From the NCBI RefSeq assembly GCF_009725205.1, contig NZ_WNZY01000007.1, positions 62,001 through 126,000 on the forward strand: a stretch of DNA of 64,000 bases, in the 5' to 3' direction. The position numbers and the translations under genes are program-made. The stretch comes from Paenibacillus timonensis. GTDB taxonomy: Bacteria; Bacillota; Bacilli; Paenibacillales; Paenibacillaceae. This document shows, piece by piece, positions 1 to 9,218 of this stretch (positions are counted from its first letter, which is position 1; each line of letters starts with the position of its first letter). Below the pieces are notes generated by a model. It made no database searches and was not told the origin of the DNA. It saw nothing but the letters and a program-made list of their open reading frames with translations.

Positions 1-1761
1 GATTTTCTGTCCGAAGTGGAGCGGTCGCTGCGCGTGCTGGATTGCGCGGTGCTGGTTCTTTCCGCGGTAGAAGGCGTTCAGGCGCAGACGGAAATGATTT
101 GGAACGCGCTTAAGAAGCTGCAGATTCCCACGCTCTTGTTCATCAACAAGATGGACCGCGTTGGCGCGGATCCCGATGCGGTGCTCGCTCAGGCACGCAA
201 TTATCTGTCTCCGGACATCGTTCCTGTCCAACATCCGCTTGGGGCTTGGCAGGATTACAGCGGAGCAGTGGATTTGTGGCAGACCGATTTGGAGGAAGCC
301 GCTGCCGAGGCAGGCAGCTTGGAAGCATACGCATCGGCCCGGAGTCGTTTGATCGAGTTCTTAGCCGAGCGCGATGACGCGCTGCTCGAGTCGTACGTTA
401 GCGGAGAGAACGTTGCGGAGGAACGTTGGGCGCGATGTGCGGAGGAGTTGGCCCGGTCTGCCCGGATGTACCCGCTGGTGTACGGAGCGGCGGCCAAGGG
501 AATCGGCATCGCTCCGCTGCTGGATGCGATGCTTCGCTATTTCCCTCCGGCTGGAGGTGATCCGGAGGCCCCGTTGTCCGGCGTCGTCTTCAAGATTGAA
601 CGCGACAAGACGATGGGACGGATGGCGTATGTGCGACTTTATGAAGGCAGCCTCCACAATCGCGATGCCGTGTTGAACCACACGCAGAACCTGAGCGAGA
701 AGGTGACGCAGATTCGTAAAATCGACGGTACCCGGTCCGAGGATATCGGCGTGCTGCAAGCGGGGGACATCGCTGCCGTCTGTGGCTTGTCCCATGTCCG
801 CATCGGCGACGTGCTAGGGCGGCTGGAGGCGGTCCCGGCCGAAGCCAAGCTGGCGGTCCCGCTGCTCACCGTGCGGGCGCATCCGGCCAACGAGGCGGAA
901 TACCGAGCCGTGGCAGATGCCTTGCAGGAACTGTCCGACGAAGATCCGCTGCTGGACTTGCAATGGCTGCAGGAGGAGCGGGAGCTGCACGTGAAGGTGA
1001 TGGGCCCGATCCAGCTGGAGGTCCTAAGCAGCGTAATGGAAACGCGTTACGGACTGAAGGTGACCTTCGGCAAGCCGTCGGTTATTTACAAAGAAACACC
1101 TAAGCAGGCGGGTGAGGGCTATATCGCTTACACGATGCCGAAGCCTTGCTGGGCGATCCTGCGGTTTAAGATCGAACCTGGCCCGCGGGGAAGCGGCCTG
1201 ACCTATGAAGCTTACGTGCGGGACGAGGATTTGCTGCCGCAATATCAGAACGAGGTCGCTCGCCGCGTTCCCGAGGCACTACAACAAGGGCTGCATGGCT
1301 GGGAGGTTACCGATCTGAAAGTCACGTTGACCTATGGTCAGCATCATGTTTGGCATACCCATCCCCTTGATTTTGCCGTCGCTACGCCAATGGGAATGAT
1401 GGACGGGCTGGCCAACGTCGGCACGATGCTGCTGGAGCCGATCTTGCATGTCCGGTTAGTCGTTCCCGAAGAGAACGCCGGCCGGGTGATGAACGATCTC
1501 GTGCAGATGCGCGGTCGTTTTGAGCCGCCGCAGCTACAGGGGGAGCGCGTGTTAATCGAAGGTCATGTACCGCTCTCGACGTCGCTTCATTACCCGATTG
1601 AACTGAGCTCATATACGAAGGGACGGAGTACGTTTGCTTCCTCCTTCGCCGGCTATGAACCGTGCCCGCCGGACGTTCAGGCCGAACGGACCCGGAGGGG
1701 CGTTAATCCACTGGACCAGGCGAAGTATATCCTCAGCGTGCGGAAAGCGCTGCAAGGCTAA
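1..1761 (+). CDS. TetM/TetW-family ribosomal protection GTPase (5' end cut off)
   Basis: The reading frame is open from base 1, so the gene starts upstream; roughly the first 70 residues, including the P-loop, are missing. The visible part begins just after the usual DTPGH motif (DFLSEVERSL) and contains the G4 motif NKMD at about bases 145-156, then EF-G-like domains II-V. The segment around HTHPLDF and the C-terminal helix region match TetM/TetO-type proteins, which are EF-G paralogues that displace tetracycline from the ribosome. Length is consistent with a full protein near 650 residues. Many Paenibacillus chromosomes carry such a GTPase and not all confer resistance, so actual resistance is inference. 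It converges on gerC 18 bp away with no clear terminator and no mobile-element sequences nearby. Confidence 0.85.
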   Translation, partial: DFLSEVERSLRVLDCAVLVLSAVEGVQAQTEMIWNALKKLQIPTLLFINKMDRVGADPDAVLAQARNYLSPDIVPVQHPLGAWQDYSGAVDLWQTDLEEAAAEAGSLEAYASARSRLIEFLAERDDALLESYVSGENVAEERWARCAEELARSARMYPLVYGAAAKGIGIAPLLDAMLRYFPPAGGDPEAPLSGVVFKIERDKTMGRMAYVRLYEGSLHNRDAVLNHTQNLSEKVTQIRKIDGTRSEDIGVLQAGDIAAVCGLSHVRIGDVLGRLEAVPAEAKLAVPLLTVRAHPANEAEYRAVADALQELSDEDPLLDLQWLQEERELHVKVMGPIQLEVLSSVMETRYGLKVTFGKPSVIYKETPKQAGEGYIAYTMPKPCWAILRFKIEPGPRGSGLTYEAYVRDEDLLPQYQNEVARRVPEALQQGLHGWEVTDLKVTLTYGQHHVWHTHPLDFAVATPMGMMDGLANVGTMLLEPILHVRLVVPEENAGRVMNDLVQMRGRFEPPQLQGERVLIEGHVPLSTSLHYPIELSSYTKGRSTFASSFAGYEPCPPDVQAERTRRGVNPLDQAKYILSVRKALQG

Positions 1762-1779
1762 GCCGACATGCCATACGCC

Positions 1780-2883
1780 TTAGTCAAAATAAGCTCCGAA
1801 ATTCTTCATGTAGAAGGAACAATGGACGCGAATCGGCATTTGGCTGAATTGTTCATGCCAGTCGGTCCTTTTCCATTCCTCATAGCTCATTTTGTTTCGC
1901 ACGTATTTTCCCAGCCCCAAGCTGTCCGTGCGATTCTGCTGCAATGTCTTAATGATCCGCAGTGATTCCATGACGATGTGCTCACTAACCAGCTTTTCAA
2001 CCTTGGCCCGTTCGTCAGTACTTAATTTTGCTTGACCAAAGTATTCTTCCACTCCCCCTTCAGCCTTCAGGTAAATATCCGCTTCGTATTCGCCGGACGG
2101 GCCTTTCGAGACCTTGATCCGGCGTTTGCTTCGGACGGCCCGGAAGGAGATGGCCTTCAAGTTGGGATCCTCCGACGTTAGGCTGAATTCGCCTTGCGAC
2201 AGATCTTGGTACAGGAGCGAAAACAGGTAAACATCCTTCCAGGGCAGCTTGTCGATCATCTTGTCGTCCCGGAATGTGGCGATGCCGCTGATGGTGATGT
2301 CCTTCTTCTGTTCCTTGACCATGATGGCGATCGGATCCATCCCGTCGTCGTAATAATCGCGGGTAAATTGATACAAGGCGGTCCGGGGCACCGATTGCTT
2401 GTTAAATTCTTTTTGCAGCAACTTGTTGATGTAGTTGGCCGTTTTGGTGTGACGAGGATATTCCTGGCTGATAATGGCTCCCGCTTCGCCTTCGACGACG
2501 GCCATGGCGGTTCGAAACGAGATGCTCGGATCGCGGAGAAACGTATCCATATCCTTCCAAAGACCTTGACGGGCCAAGGCTTCGCCGTACATAAACGTAC
2601 GGATCTGCCCGCTGACAATGATTCGGCTTGTTCGCAAGGACAACGCCGCTTTGGCATCCTTGGGGCTGGTGGAGATCGTCTCCAGCAATTCGTCGGTCGT
2701 TTTCCCGTCTCTGGCAAATTGCGTGACCAGCGGCATGCTGATCGTGGCTTTGATCTTGTCCTGAGGGGCAGCGTCAAAAGCGGCGGTTTCAATATAACCG
2801 ATCCGTTCCAGCATGCGTTGATCCTGATTGCAGCCAGCGAGAATAAGGCAGAGAGTCACGGCCAGGAATAGGCGTCTATGCAT
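1780..2883 (-). CDS. GerC-type spore germinant receptor lipoprotein
   Basis: Ger(x)C family lipoprotein of 367 residues, the C subunit of a GerA-type germinant receptor in the inner spore membrane. The N-terminus is a signal peptide with lipobox LAGC (Cys18), to be lipidated and anchored on the outer face. The rest is soluble with the usual GerC alternation of strands and helices and ends in a helical C-terminal domain. It is the third gene of gerA-gerB-gerC; its start overlaps the 3' end of gerB by 8 bp, indicating translational coupling. Receptor specificity cannot be read from the sequence. Confidence 0.9.
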   Translation of the reverse strand: MHRRLFLAVTLCLILAGCNQDQRMLERIGYIETAAFDAAPQDKIKATISMPLVTQFARDGKTTDELLETISTSPKDAKAALSLRTSRIIVSGQIRTFMYGEALARQGLWKDMDTFLRDPSISFRTAMAVVEGEAGAIISQEYPRHTKTANYINKLLQKEFNKQSVPRTALYQFTRDYYDDGMDPIAIMVKEQKKDITISGIATFRDDKMIDKLPWKDVYLFSLLYQDLSQGEFSLTSEDPNLKAISFRAVRSKRRIKVSKGPSGEYEADIYLKAEGGVEEYFGQAKLSTDERAKVEKLVSEHIVMESLRIIKTLQQNRTDSLGLGKYVRNKMSYEEWKRTDWHEQFSQMPIRVHCSFYMKNFGAYFD

Positions 2884-3958
2884 GTTTCTTGAACCTCCTT
2901 TGCAGCAAGAGCAGCAGGATCAGCAGCAAGGGGAATCCGAAGGAGAAGCCCAATTGTGCCATCGTTAAATAACGGAACCAGGATTCTACCTTGATTAAGG
3001 ACTTAGGAATCAACCCCACGGAGATCGTCACAACCATAGACAAAAACACGATCACTTTCCAGGGGATTCGGCGAAAGATCTGGGACATCACCGTTTGGCT
3101 TGACCAATAGTACATGCCCGCCGTATGCACGATCGAGAACATGAACAGGCTGAACAGGAAGTTCTGGATTCGTTCGACGAATGGAAACCGTAAATAGGAA
3201 TACATGTCGAGGATCGGAAAGGATGAATGGATTAGCGCCCTATGGCTAAAGAAGCCGTAAGCCAAGAACGTGACCAGCAAGTAAACGAACATGGTGATTC
3301 CGTTTCCGAGATGAACGTATTTTAGCCATCTTTTGTTGTTTTCCGTATAGGGAAACAGAAACAGGCTTAACTCATACCCCATATACGCGCCATATATCCG
3401 AATCAAGCCTTCTTTCATATCCGCTCCCTCCCGAAACAGAAAGGGAGTCAACCGCGATAGATCGAAGTCCTTAATGAAAAAAAAGGCGAGCGGAACTTGC
3501 AGCAGCAATAGCAACGAGAAGATGACATTCGCCTTAGACATGGTGTAGATCCCTTTGGTGACGTAGAGATACAGGAGCACATCCACGTAGATTTTGAGAA
3601 CCATGTCCGAGGTCGACGGAAAAATGAGCATTTGATAGATCAATGCATATTGTTTGACGACCAGGCAGCCGATCATGCTGAACAATCCCCATAGCAGCAA
3701 ATACAGCGGAACCAGAATGAACCGCGGCAGCGAGGCGCCAAGAATTTCAAAGACGGATTTTCCCCCGCCCATCCGGTAAACTGCCGAAATCAGCATGATG
3801 TTTAGCGACACGAGCACAAACATCAGGACGAGTATCAGCCAACCGTTGGTCCCAATGTAATGTGCCGTAATCCGCGGCAAAGTGAACAGGATAATTCCGC
3901 TTTGGGTGTTGAACACCATAAGAGCGATATGGAAGCGATTCAGTTTTTCCCGATCCAT
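2876..3958 (-). CDS. GerB-type spore germination permease
   Basis: Spore germination protein of the GerB/AmiD permease family (APC superfamily), 360 residues and about ten hydrophobic segments. The N-terminal helix with the FNTQSGIILFTLPR region is characteristic; the C-terminus ends in a Leu-rich helix followed by basic residues. In GerA-type receptors this subunit is the likely germinant-binding transmembrane component. It starts 8 bp after the end of gerA and overlaps gerC by 8 bp, so all three are one transcript. Confidence 0.9.
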   Translation of the reverse strand: MDREKLNRFHIALMVFNTQSGIILFTLPRITAHYIGTNGWLILVLMFVLVSLNIMLISAVYRMGGGKSVFEILGASLPRFILVPLYLLLWGLFSMIGCLVVKQYALIYQMLIFPSTSDMVLKIYVDVLLYLYVTKGIYTMSKANVIFSLLLLLQVPLAFFFIKDFDLSRLTPFLFREGADMKEGLIRIYGAYMGYELSLFLFPYTENNKRWLKYVHLGNGITMFVYLLVTFLAYGFFSHRALIHSSFPILDMYSYLRFPFVERIQNFLFSLFMFSIVHTAGMYYWSSQTVMSQIFRRIPWKVIVFLSMVVTISVGLIPKSLIKVESWFRYLTMAQLGFSFGFPLLLILLLLLQRRFKKHA

Positions 3959-3966
3959 GGGGTCAC

Positions 3967-5459
3967 CTATTTCTTCATTTTGTTGGTTATTTCGTTAGGG
4001 GTGCGGGATTGCTTCGGACGTTTGGAGAACATCCAGAAGGGCCCCCGGAAGAAAGTATCCTTCCAGTCGCTTGGTTTGATTGGCGCGAGCGGAAGGGTGT
4101 AAGGTGCTCCGAGGCTGGTCAGCTTGGATAGATGGATGATCACCAGGCCCAACCCGAAAATGAAGCCAAAGTTTCCGAGCATCCCCGACAAAATGATGAG
4201 AGCAAACCGAATGAGCCGAATCGAACCGCTCATCGTATAGCTGGGAATGACAAAGGAAGCGATGGCGGACATCGCTACGGCGATGATCAGGATGTTACTG
4301 GTAAACCCGGCGTCCACTGCAGCGGTGCCGATGACAATCCCGCCAACGATTCCGATGGTTTGCCCGATTTTGGAAGGCAGGCGAGCGCCGGCTTCACGCA
4401 GCAATTCCAGTGTGGTTTCCATTAACAAGGCTTCCAGAACCGGGGGGAAAGGCACGCGGCTGCGCGATTCAGACATCGAGGCCAGCAAATCTTGCGGAAT
4501 CATTTCGTAATGGTACGTTGTGATGGCCACATAAAATGAGGTTAACGTCAACGTAAGTACAAAGGCGATGTACCGCAGGAGCCGAAGAAATGTGCCAACC
4601 GCCCAGCGGCTGTAATAATCGTCGGGCGAGGTGAAGAACTCAAAGACTGTCGTAGGTCCCACGATCACCGATGGACTTTGATCCATTATGACAACCACCC
4701 GGCCTTCGTTCAGCTTGGAAATGGCAACATCGGGACGCTCCGAGGTCAGGAACAGGGGGAAGATCGTGGAGGGGAAATCCTCGATCAATTGCAATAACAT
4801 GCTGCCGTCAAAAACCCCACTGTACTCGATGCTTTGAATCCGTTCTGACATCCGGTTGACGAAGTCCATATTGGCGATTTCGTCGAGGTACAGCAAAGAG
4901 ACCTTGGTCTTGAAAATTTCTCCTACCTCGAATTGTTTGGCTTTTAACCGGCTGCTTTTCACCCTGCGGCGTATAATGGACAGGTTGGTATCTAGTGATT
5001 CATTAAAGGCATCATGCGGGCCGATAATCGTAGACTCCGTCTGTGACGATTCAATGGCCCGCTTTTCGGGACCGTAAACGGAAATCAAGTAAACCCCTTG
5101 CGGCACGAACAAGGCGGCATCCCATCCAAAATGCCGCGCACGACCTTCGTAGTTTCGTCCTCAAGCTTGAATTGGGATTGCTGCAGAAGTGCCCCCAGCT
5201 CTTCTCGTCGGGTGTTTTCCAACGGAATGATCACATTGTTGATGAACTTCTGTTTGTCGACCAGGTGATCGAAGAAGAGGATATCGGCTTGGATCACCGG
5301 ATAAGTTCGATGCGAAAGATCGGAGCACCCTTGGAACTCATCCAGCACGCGATTTAGCGATAACGGGCCGGGAGCCTGGGGTTCGGAGACATGGGACGTT
5401 TGCTGCTGTGGTTTTTGTCTGGCCATCGTCAGGATGGATTTCATCAATCGGGAGAACAA
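3967..5459 (-). pseudogene. GerA-type germination protein, interrupted by a single-base frameshift
   Basis: GerA family subunit (soluble N-domain plus several membrane helices) split over two frames. The upstream frame (start TTG at 5459, preceded by GGAGG with about 9 bp spacing) encodes the N-terminus to ...VVRGILDG, then runs on as an unrelated tail (MPPCSCRKGFT). The downstream frame resumes with DAALFVPQGVYLISVYG and runs to 3967. The join is at + strand 5122-5124, a run of three C; one extra base there (GGGG on the coding strand) would give ILDGDAALFV and an intact protein of about 498 residues, the normal family length. Either a real recent mutation or an assembly/sequencing error in a short homopolymer. 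The C-terminal part shows the typical membrane helices and ends KQSRTPNEITNKMKK. Confidence 0.85.
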
Positions 5460-5491
5460 GGTTTATTTCCTCCAGCTGAGGTATTTTCTTC

Positions 5492-5520
5492 TATTGTGTG
5501 TAGCATTGGAAGAACTATGC
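5492..5520 (-). promoter_or_regulatory. candidate SigG promoter of the ger operon
   Basis: On the minus strand GCATA (5520-5516) is followed after 17 bp by CACAATA (5498-5492). This fits the forespore SigG pattern (GHATR at -35, CATNHTA at -10) with one mismatch. It lies about 33 bp upstream of the gerA start. GerA-type operons are known SigG targets in Bacillus, which supports the call; it remains a motif match. Confidence 0.55.
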
Positions 5521-5548
5521 AGGAGGGGGAGAGTCAGGAACCGGATTT

Positions 5549-5584
5549 GAAAAAAATGAATGCTGCATGAAAGGCAGCATTCAT
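5549..5584 (-). terminator. rho-independent terminator of the HAD gene
   Basis: Perfect 11-bp stem (5556-5566 with 5574-5584) and a 7-base loop. On the minus strand it is followed by a run of seven T. It sits just after the HAD stop codon and before the ger promoter, insulating the two minus-strand units. Confidence 0.85.
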
Positions 5585-5594
5585 TGAATTCATT

Positions 5595-6326
5595 TTATTT
5601 GGATTCGTTCAGCAGCAACTGGGCAAGCTCGACATAGTTCGTGACCGGGGTATGAGGGAGGTGCGGGTCCGCCTCCGGCCGGACGCCGCGATGGTTAAAC
5701 CATATCGCGCGCCAGCCGGCACCGGCGGCTCCAACGACGTCGTTGCGCCAGGAATCTCCGATGTAACAACACTGTTCCGCGGTCTTGCCCAGCTTCCCGG
5801 CGATAAGTTCAAACAGTCGTACGTCTGGTTTGGTCAAGCCTACCGCACCCGAAATGAACACCAGCTCGGCGGGGATCAGCCGATCTACTCCCAGCGCTCG
5901 GATTTTTCGCCATTGGTGGTCCGGCGGCCCGTTTGTAATCACCCCGACGACGAAACCTAACTCCTGTAGCTTGCCGATCAGTTCGAACACGCCGGGGAAC
6001 GGGCGAATATCAAATTGACGATTCAGGTAAGCGGACTGGACCGCTTCGGCCTGCTCGGCTGTGAGCGTGAGGTCGAACTCCCCCAGCGAACGCATGAAGC
6101 GCTCGGTCCGCATCGATGTAAGCACCTGACCGTGCGTTGGCGTGCCGCCGGCCTCGGCAGAAAGATAGTCACTGTAGTAGCGCATCCGGTGATAGGCAGG
6201 TTCATACGGGAAGTCCGGCCCAGTGTCTAATGTCTCTTCCAGCGCTTCGCGAAAAGGCTGCAGATGGTCGTATAGCGTATCGTCGACGTCGAAAAAAACC
6301 GCGTGGTTTGCTGTAATTGGCCTCAT
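5595..6326 (-). CDS. HAD-superfamily hydrolase (YjjG-like phosphatase)
   Basis: Haloacid dehalogenase-type phosphohydrolase, 243 residues. Motif I is DVDDT (nucleophile Asp13, acid/base Asp15), motif II the ITNG segment, motif III a Lys in GLTKPD, and motif IV the YIGDSWRNDVVGA segment near residue 190. A helical cap sits between motifs I and II (residues 20-100). Cytosolic; probable substrates are small phosphorylated metabolites such as nucleotides, but this cannot be fixed from sequence. ATG is preceded by GAGGGAGAAG. Monocistronic with its own terminator; divergent from the sensor kinase at 6532. Confidence 0.85.
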   Translation of the reverse strand: MRPITANHAVFFDVDDTLYDHLQPFREALEETLDTGPDFPYEPAYHRMRYYSDYLSAEAGGTPTHGQVLTSMRTERFMRSLGEFDLTLTAEQAEAVQSAYLNRQFDIRPFPGVFELIGKLQELGFVVGVITNGPPDHQWRKIRALGVDRLIPAELVFISGAVGLTKPDVRLFELIAGKLGKTAEQCCYIGDSWRNDVVGAAGAGWRAIWFNHRGVRPEADPHLPHTPVTNYVELAQLLLNESK

Positions 6327-6531
6327 TGTGTTGATCTTCTTCTCCCTCTAGGCACCGAAGCAGAAAACCTCGGTCTTTTCCTTTAAAATGCTTATGTATT
6401 GTTACTTGCTGCGGGTACCGCTGCCTTCTCATTATACGTGACAGGTTCGAAAAATACATAGTTTCATCCGGCCGATTCGTTATATGATGGGATAAGGTTG
6501 TACACTTTGGACGGAAAGGTTAGGACCGGAC

Positions 6532-8292
6532 GTGAAAAAACCGAAGCGATGGTTTACTTTAAGAAATCAAATTTTCATCAGTTTTATGCTGCTGATGATT
6601 TTTGTTCTGGGGATCGCCAGCGTATTGACGTATTCTCGGGTGTCCGCGCTGCTGGAGACCAATGCCGAGAAGCATATCAGCCAAACCGCCCTGCAGGCCA
6701 ACGGGCGCCTGGATGCGCTGATCGCCCAAATCAACACGCTGACGACTCAGGTCGCCACCGATGAATACGTACAGCAGCTCTTGCTGGCCGAAGTGCAAGG
6801 ACAGGAGACGCCGTTCAGTTCGCGTCAATCGCTGTTGCCTTTGTTTAGTGATTATCAAGCCTATGTAACCGGTATTAAATCCCTGGAGTTATACACGAAT
6901 GATTACCGCCGCTTGTTTCCGCTGAATGAAACTCAATTGATCGACACGATTGACTCGCAATGGATTAATGCGGCGAATTGGGGGAAAGGGGCGCTCGTAT
7001 GGATCGGCGTTGATCCGCGCGACCCCTCTACCGTACTGGCGTTGCGACGGGTCAGTTTGCTTGACCGTTGGTTTTCGTCCGGGGGATATTTAATGGTGCG
7101 GATCGATCGAACTTATTTTCAAATTCATGAACAGATCGGCGGGGATGGCGGGGAATACATTCTGCTGGTCGATGGAAATCAACGGCCGGTCGCGACGAAT
7201 TTCAGCTTTCCCGCAGAGGATTTAAACCTGAAGGAACTGCTCGGCAACGTGGGGAAAAATATCACGATCGGCGGTCAAGATTTTATTGAGGTCAAGCAAG
7301 CCTCCAAAGCAACCGGCTGGACGCTGGTCTTCTTCACGCCGATCAACTATGTGACTAGCGGGATCTCTGCGCTGCGAACGGCGGTAGTGGCCTCGGGAGC
7401 GATTGGGATCCTCTTATTCCTGATAATGTCGCTGTCGCTGTCCACGATGATCACTCGGCCGATCTTCCGGCTGATCAAAGCGATGCGCGGCGCGAGGTTT
7501 GGGGTGCTGCAGCGCAATCCGATGTTCTCGAAGACCTTGGAAATCAACGAGTTGAACAATTCGTACAACCAAATGGTCGACAATATGAACGAATTGATCC
7601 GCGTCGTTTACGAGAAGGAGCTCCTGCAAAGCCGAACCGAGCTAAAGGCGCTTCAAGCGCAAATCAACCCGCATTTCCTGTTTAATACGCTGGAGGCCTT
7701 CTATTGGTCGCTGGAGGAGAAAGGCGAAGAAGAGTTAGCTAATCTGGTCGTAGGCATGTCCAGCTTGTTCCGGTACATCATCAGCAGCCCGAACCAGGAC
7801 GAATGGGTGACGATGGAGGACGAGCTTGAGCATGTGGAGCGCTATCTGCAGTTGATGGATATCCGCCTTGCGGAACGGTTAACCTGGTCTATCGACGCCG
7901 GCGAATTCCGTCATGTCAAAATTCCGAAGCTGCTGATTCAGCCGTTGGTGGAAAATGCGATTTTGCACGGAGTAGAAAAGCAAATGGGTCAGGGTAAAGT
8001 CAGCGTAAGCGTCGAGCCATCGGAGCGGGAGGGGTATGTGAAAATTACCGTGCGCGATAACGGTCCCGGGATGGACGAGGAGACGCTGCTCGGCTTGTTG
8101 CGGGCAATGGAAGGAGGGCCCTCCATTTCCTCCAAAGGTACGGGGGTCGGAATCGTCAATGTGCAGCGACGGCTGAGATTATATTTTGACGGAGAACATG
8201 GAGATAAACACGGGCTTCAAGTGACGAGCCATCCGGGTGAAGGAACGTCCGTAAGCTTTGATATACCTAGTGAATACGGGGGAACGGTATGA
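6532..8292 (+). CDS. YesM-type sensor histidine kinase
   Basis: Membrane sensor kinase of the LytS/YesM class, 586 residues, GTG start. A first membrane helix at residues 13-33, an extracellular sensor of about 260 residues (Cache-like), a second helix near 290-312 and a HAMP linker lead to a His_kinase domain with INPHFLFN (phosphorylated His381). The C-terminal HATPase has NAILHGVEKQ and the G box GTGVGIVNV. Its stop overlaps the start of the AraC-type regulator (ATGA), so they form a two-component operon. Such pairs usually sense extracellular oligosaccharide via a binding protein, fitting the lipoprotein gene that follows. Confidence 0.92.
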   Translation: MKKPKRWFTLRNQIFISFMLLMIFVLGIASVLTYSRVSALLETNAEKHISQTALQANGRLDALIAQINTLTTQVATDEYVQQLLLAEVQGQETPFSSRQSLLPLFSDYQAYVTGIKSLELYTNDYRRLFPLNETQLIDTIDSQWINAANWGKGALVWIGVDPRDPSTVLALRRVSLLDRWFSSGGYLMVRIDRTYFQIHEQIGGDGGEYILLVDGNQRPVATNFSFPAEDLNLKELLGNVGKNITIGGQDFIEVKQASKATGWTLVFFTPINYVTSGISALRTAVVASGAIGILLFLIMSLSLSTMITRPIFRLIKAMRGARFGVLQRNPMFSKTLEINELNNSYNQMVDNMNELIRVVYEKELLQSRTELKALQAQINPHFLFNTLEAFYWSLEEKGEEELANLVVGMSSLFRYIISSPNQDEWVTMEDELEHVERYLQLMDIRLAERLTWSIDAGEFRHVKIPKLLIQPLVENAILHGVEKQMGQGKVSVSVEPSEREGYVKITVRDNGPGMDEETLLGLLRAMEGGPSISSKGTGVGIVNVQRRLRLYFDGEHGDKHGLQVTSHPGEGTSVSFDIPSEYGGTV

Positions 8293-9086
8293 AGCAGACA
8301 AAAACGATTCTAGTGGTTGAGGATGAACCAAGAACGAGACAAGGGTTTACGAAAACGCTGGAAGCCTGGTCTGCCGGACGATACAAAATCGAATGGGCGG
8401 ATAGCGGGCAAGCTGCGCTGGCATGGCTCGAGGATCATGTCGCACATCTGCTGATTACGGATATCCGCATGCCCGGCATTAGCGGTCTGGAACTGATTGA
8501 AATGCAGCAGCGCCACAAACAATTCAAGCCGGTCGCCATCATCATATCGGGATACGCGGAGTTCGAATATGCGCAAAAGGCGATGCAACTGGGAGTCGTC
8601 AATTATTTGCTGAAGCCGGTGGACAAGCATAAGCTGGTCCAAGCCGTGGAGCAGGCGCTTCTAGTGGAGGACGACCGACACCGGATCGAAACGATGGAGA
8701 AGCTGGTCGATCCTCGGCTGTTGGAGACGAAAGAGACGGATACCCAGTACACACCGCAGGTGCGTGAGGCGCTTAGCTTCCTGGACGAACATTTGCATGA
8801 GCCCATCACGATGCGGCAAGTTGCCGATCGATTGCATTTGAATCCCAGCTACTTCAGCGTGTTGTTCAAGGAGCAGACGGAACTGACCTTCAGCGAATAT
8901 ATCAGCCGACTGCGGGTGCTCCGCGCCAAAGAACTGCTGCTGCGGACCACGCTGTCCGTTGGGGAGATCGCGGAACGCGTGGGCTATCAGAGCGATAAAT
9001 ACTTCATCAAGGTATTCAAAGGCTACGAAGGGATGAGTCCCAGTAAATACCGCAGCCAGACGAAAGAGACGGAGGAGAACGCGTAG
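8289..9086 (+). CDS. YesN-type response regulator, AraC DNA-binding
   Basis: Receiver domain (residues 5-125) with acidic pocket EDE (11-13), phosphoacceptor Asp58 in LLITDIRMPG and conserved Lys109 in NYLLKP. It is followed by an AraC-type double helix-turn-helix (about 155-258) with the usual signature (LRAKELL... VGYQSDKYFIKVFK). At 265 residues it is short for the YesN class, which often has an extra linker domain. Partner of the upstream kinase (4-bp overlap). Likely activates the solute-binding lipoprotein gene 132 bp downstream, whose leader contains an ACGGTT/AACCGT inverted repeat (9178-9197). Confidence 0.92.
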   Translation: MKQTKTILVVEDEPRTRQGFTKTLEAWSAGRYKIEWADSGQAALAWLEDHVAHLLITDIRMPGISGLELIEMQQRHKQFKPVAIIISGYAEFEYAQKAMQLGVVNYLLKPVDKHKLVQAVEQALLVEDDRHRIETMEKLVDPRLLETKETDTQYTPQVREALSFLDEHLHEPITMRQVADRLHLNPSYFSVLFKEQTELTFSEYISRLRVLRAKELLLRTTLSVGEIAERVGYQSDKYFIKVFKGYEGMSPSKYRSQTKETEENA

Positions 9087-9218
9087 GGCGGATTTTCGAC
9101 CAGGTCTGCCGTGAACGGGTTCCCGCCATCCACGGGAGATGGAAGCGGAATCATCAACGTGATAAACTTAGGATGAAACGGTTACAAGAAGAACCGTGAT
9201 ATCTAGGGGGATAAAGGC

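Noticed and set aside
2194..2871. 225-residue open frame antisense to gerC
   Set aside because: Lies wholly inside a clear lipoprotein gene; no domain or ribosome site.
9171..9200. CcpA (cre) site before the solute-binding protein gene
   Set aside because: ATGAAACGGTTACA lacks one base relative to WTGNAANCGNWNNCW; treated only as an inverted repeat.
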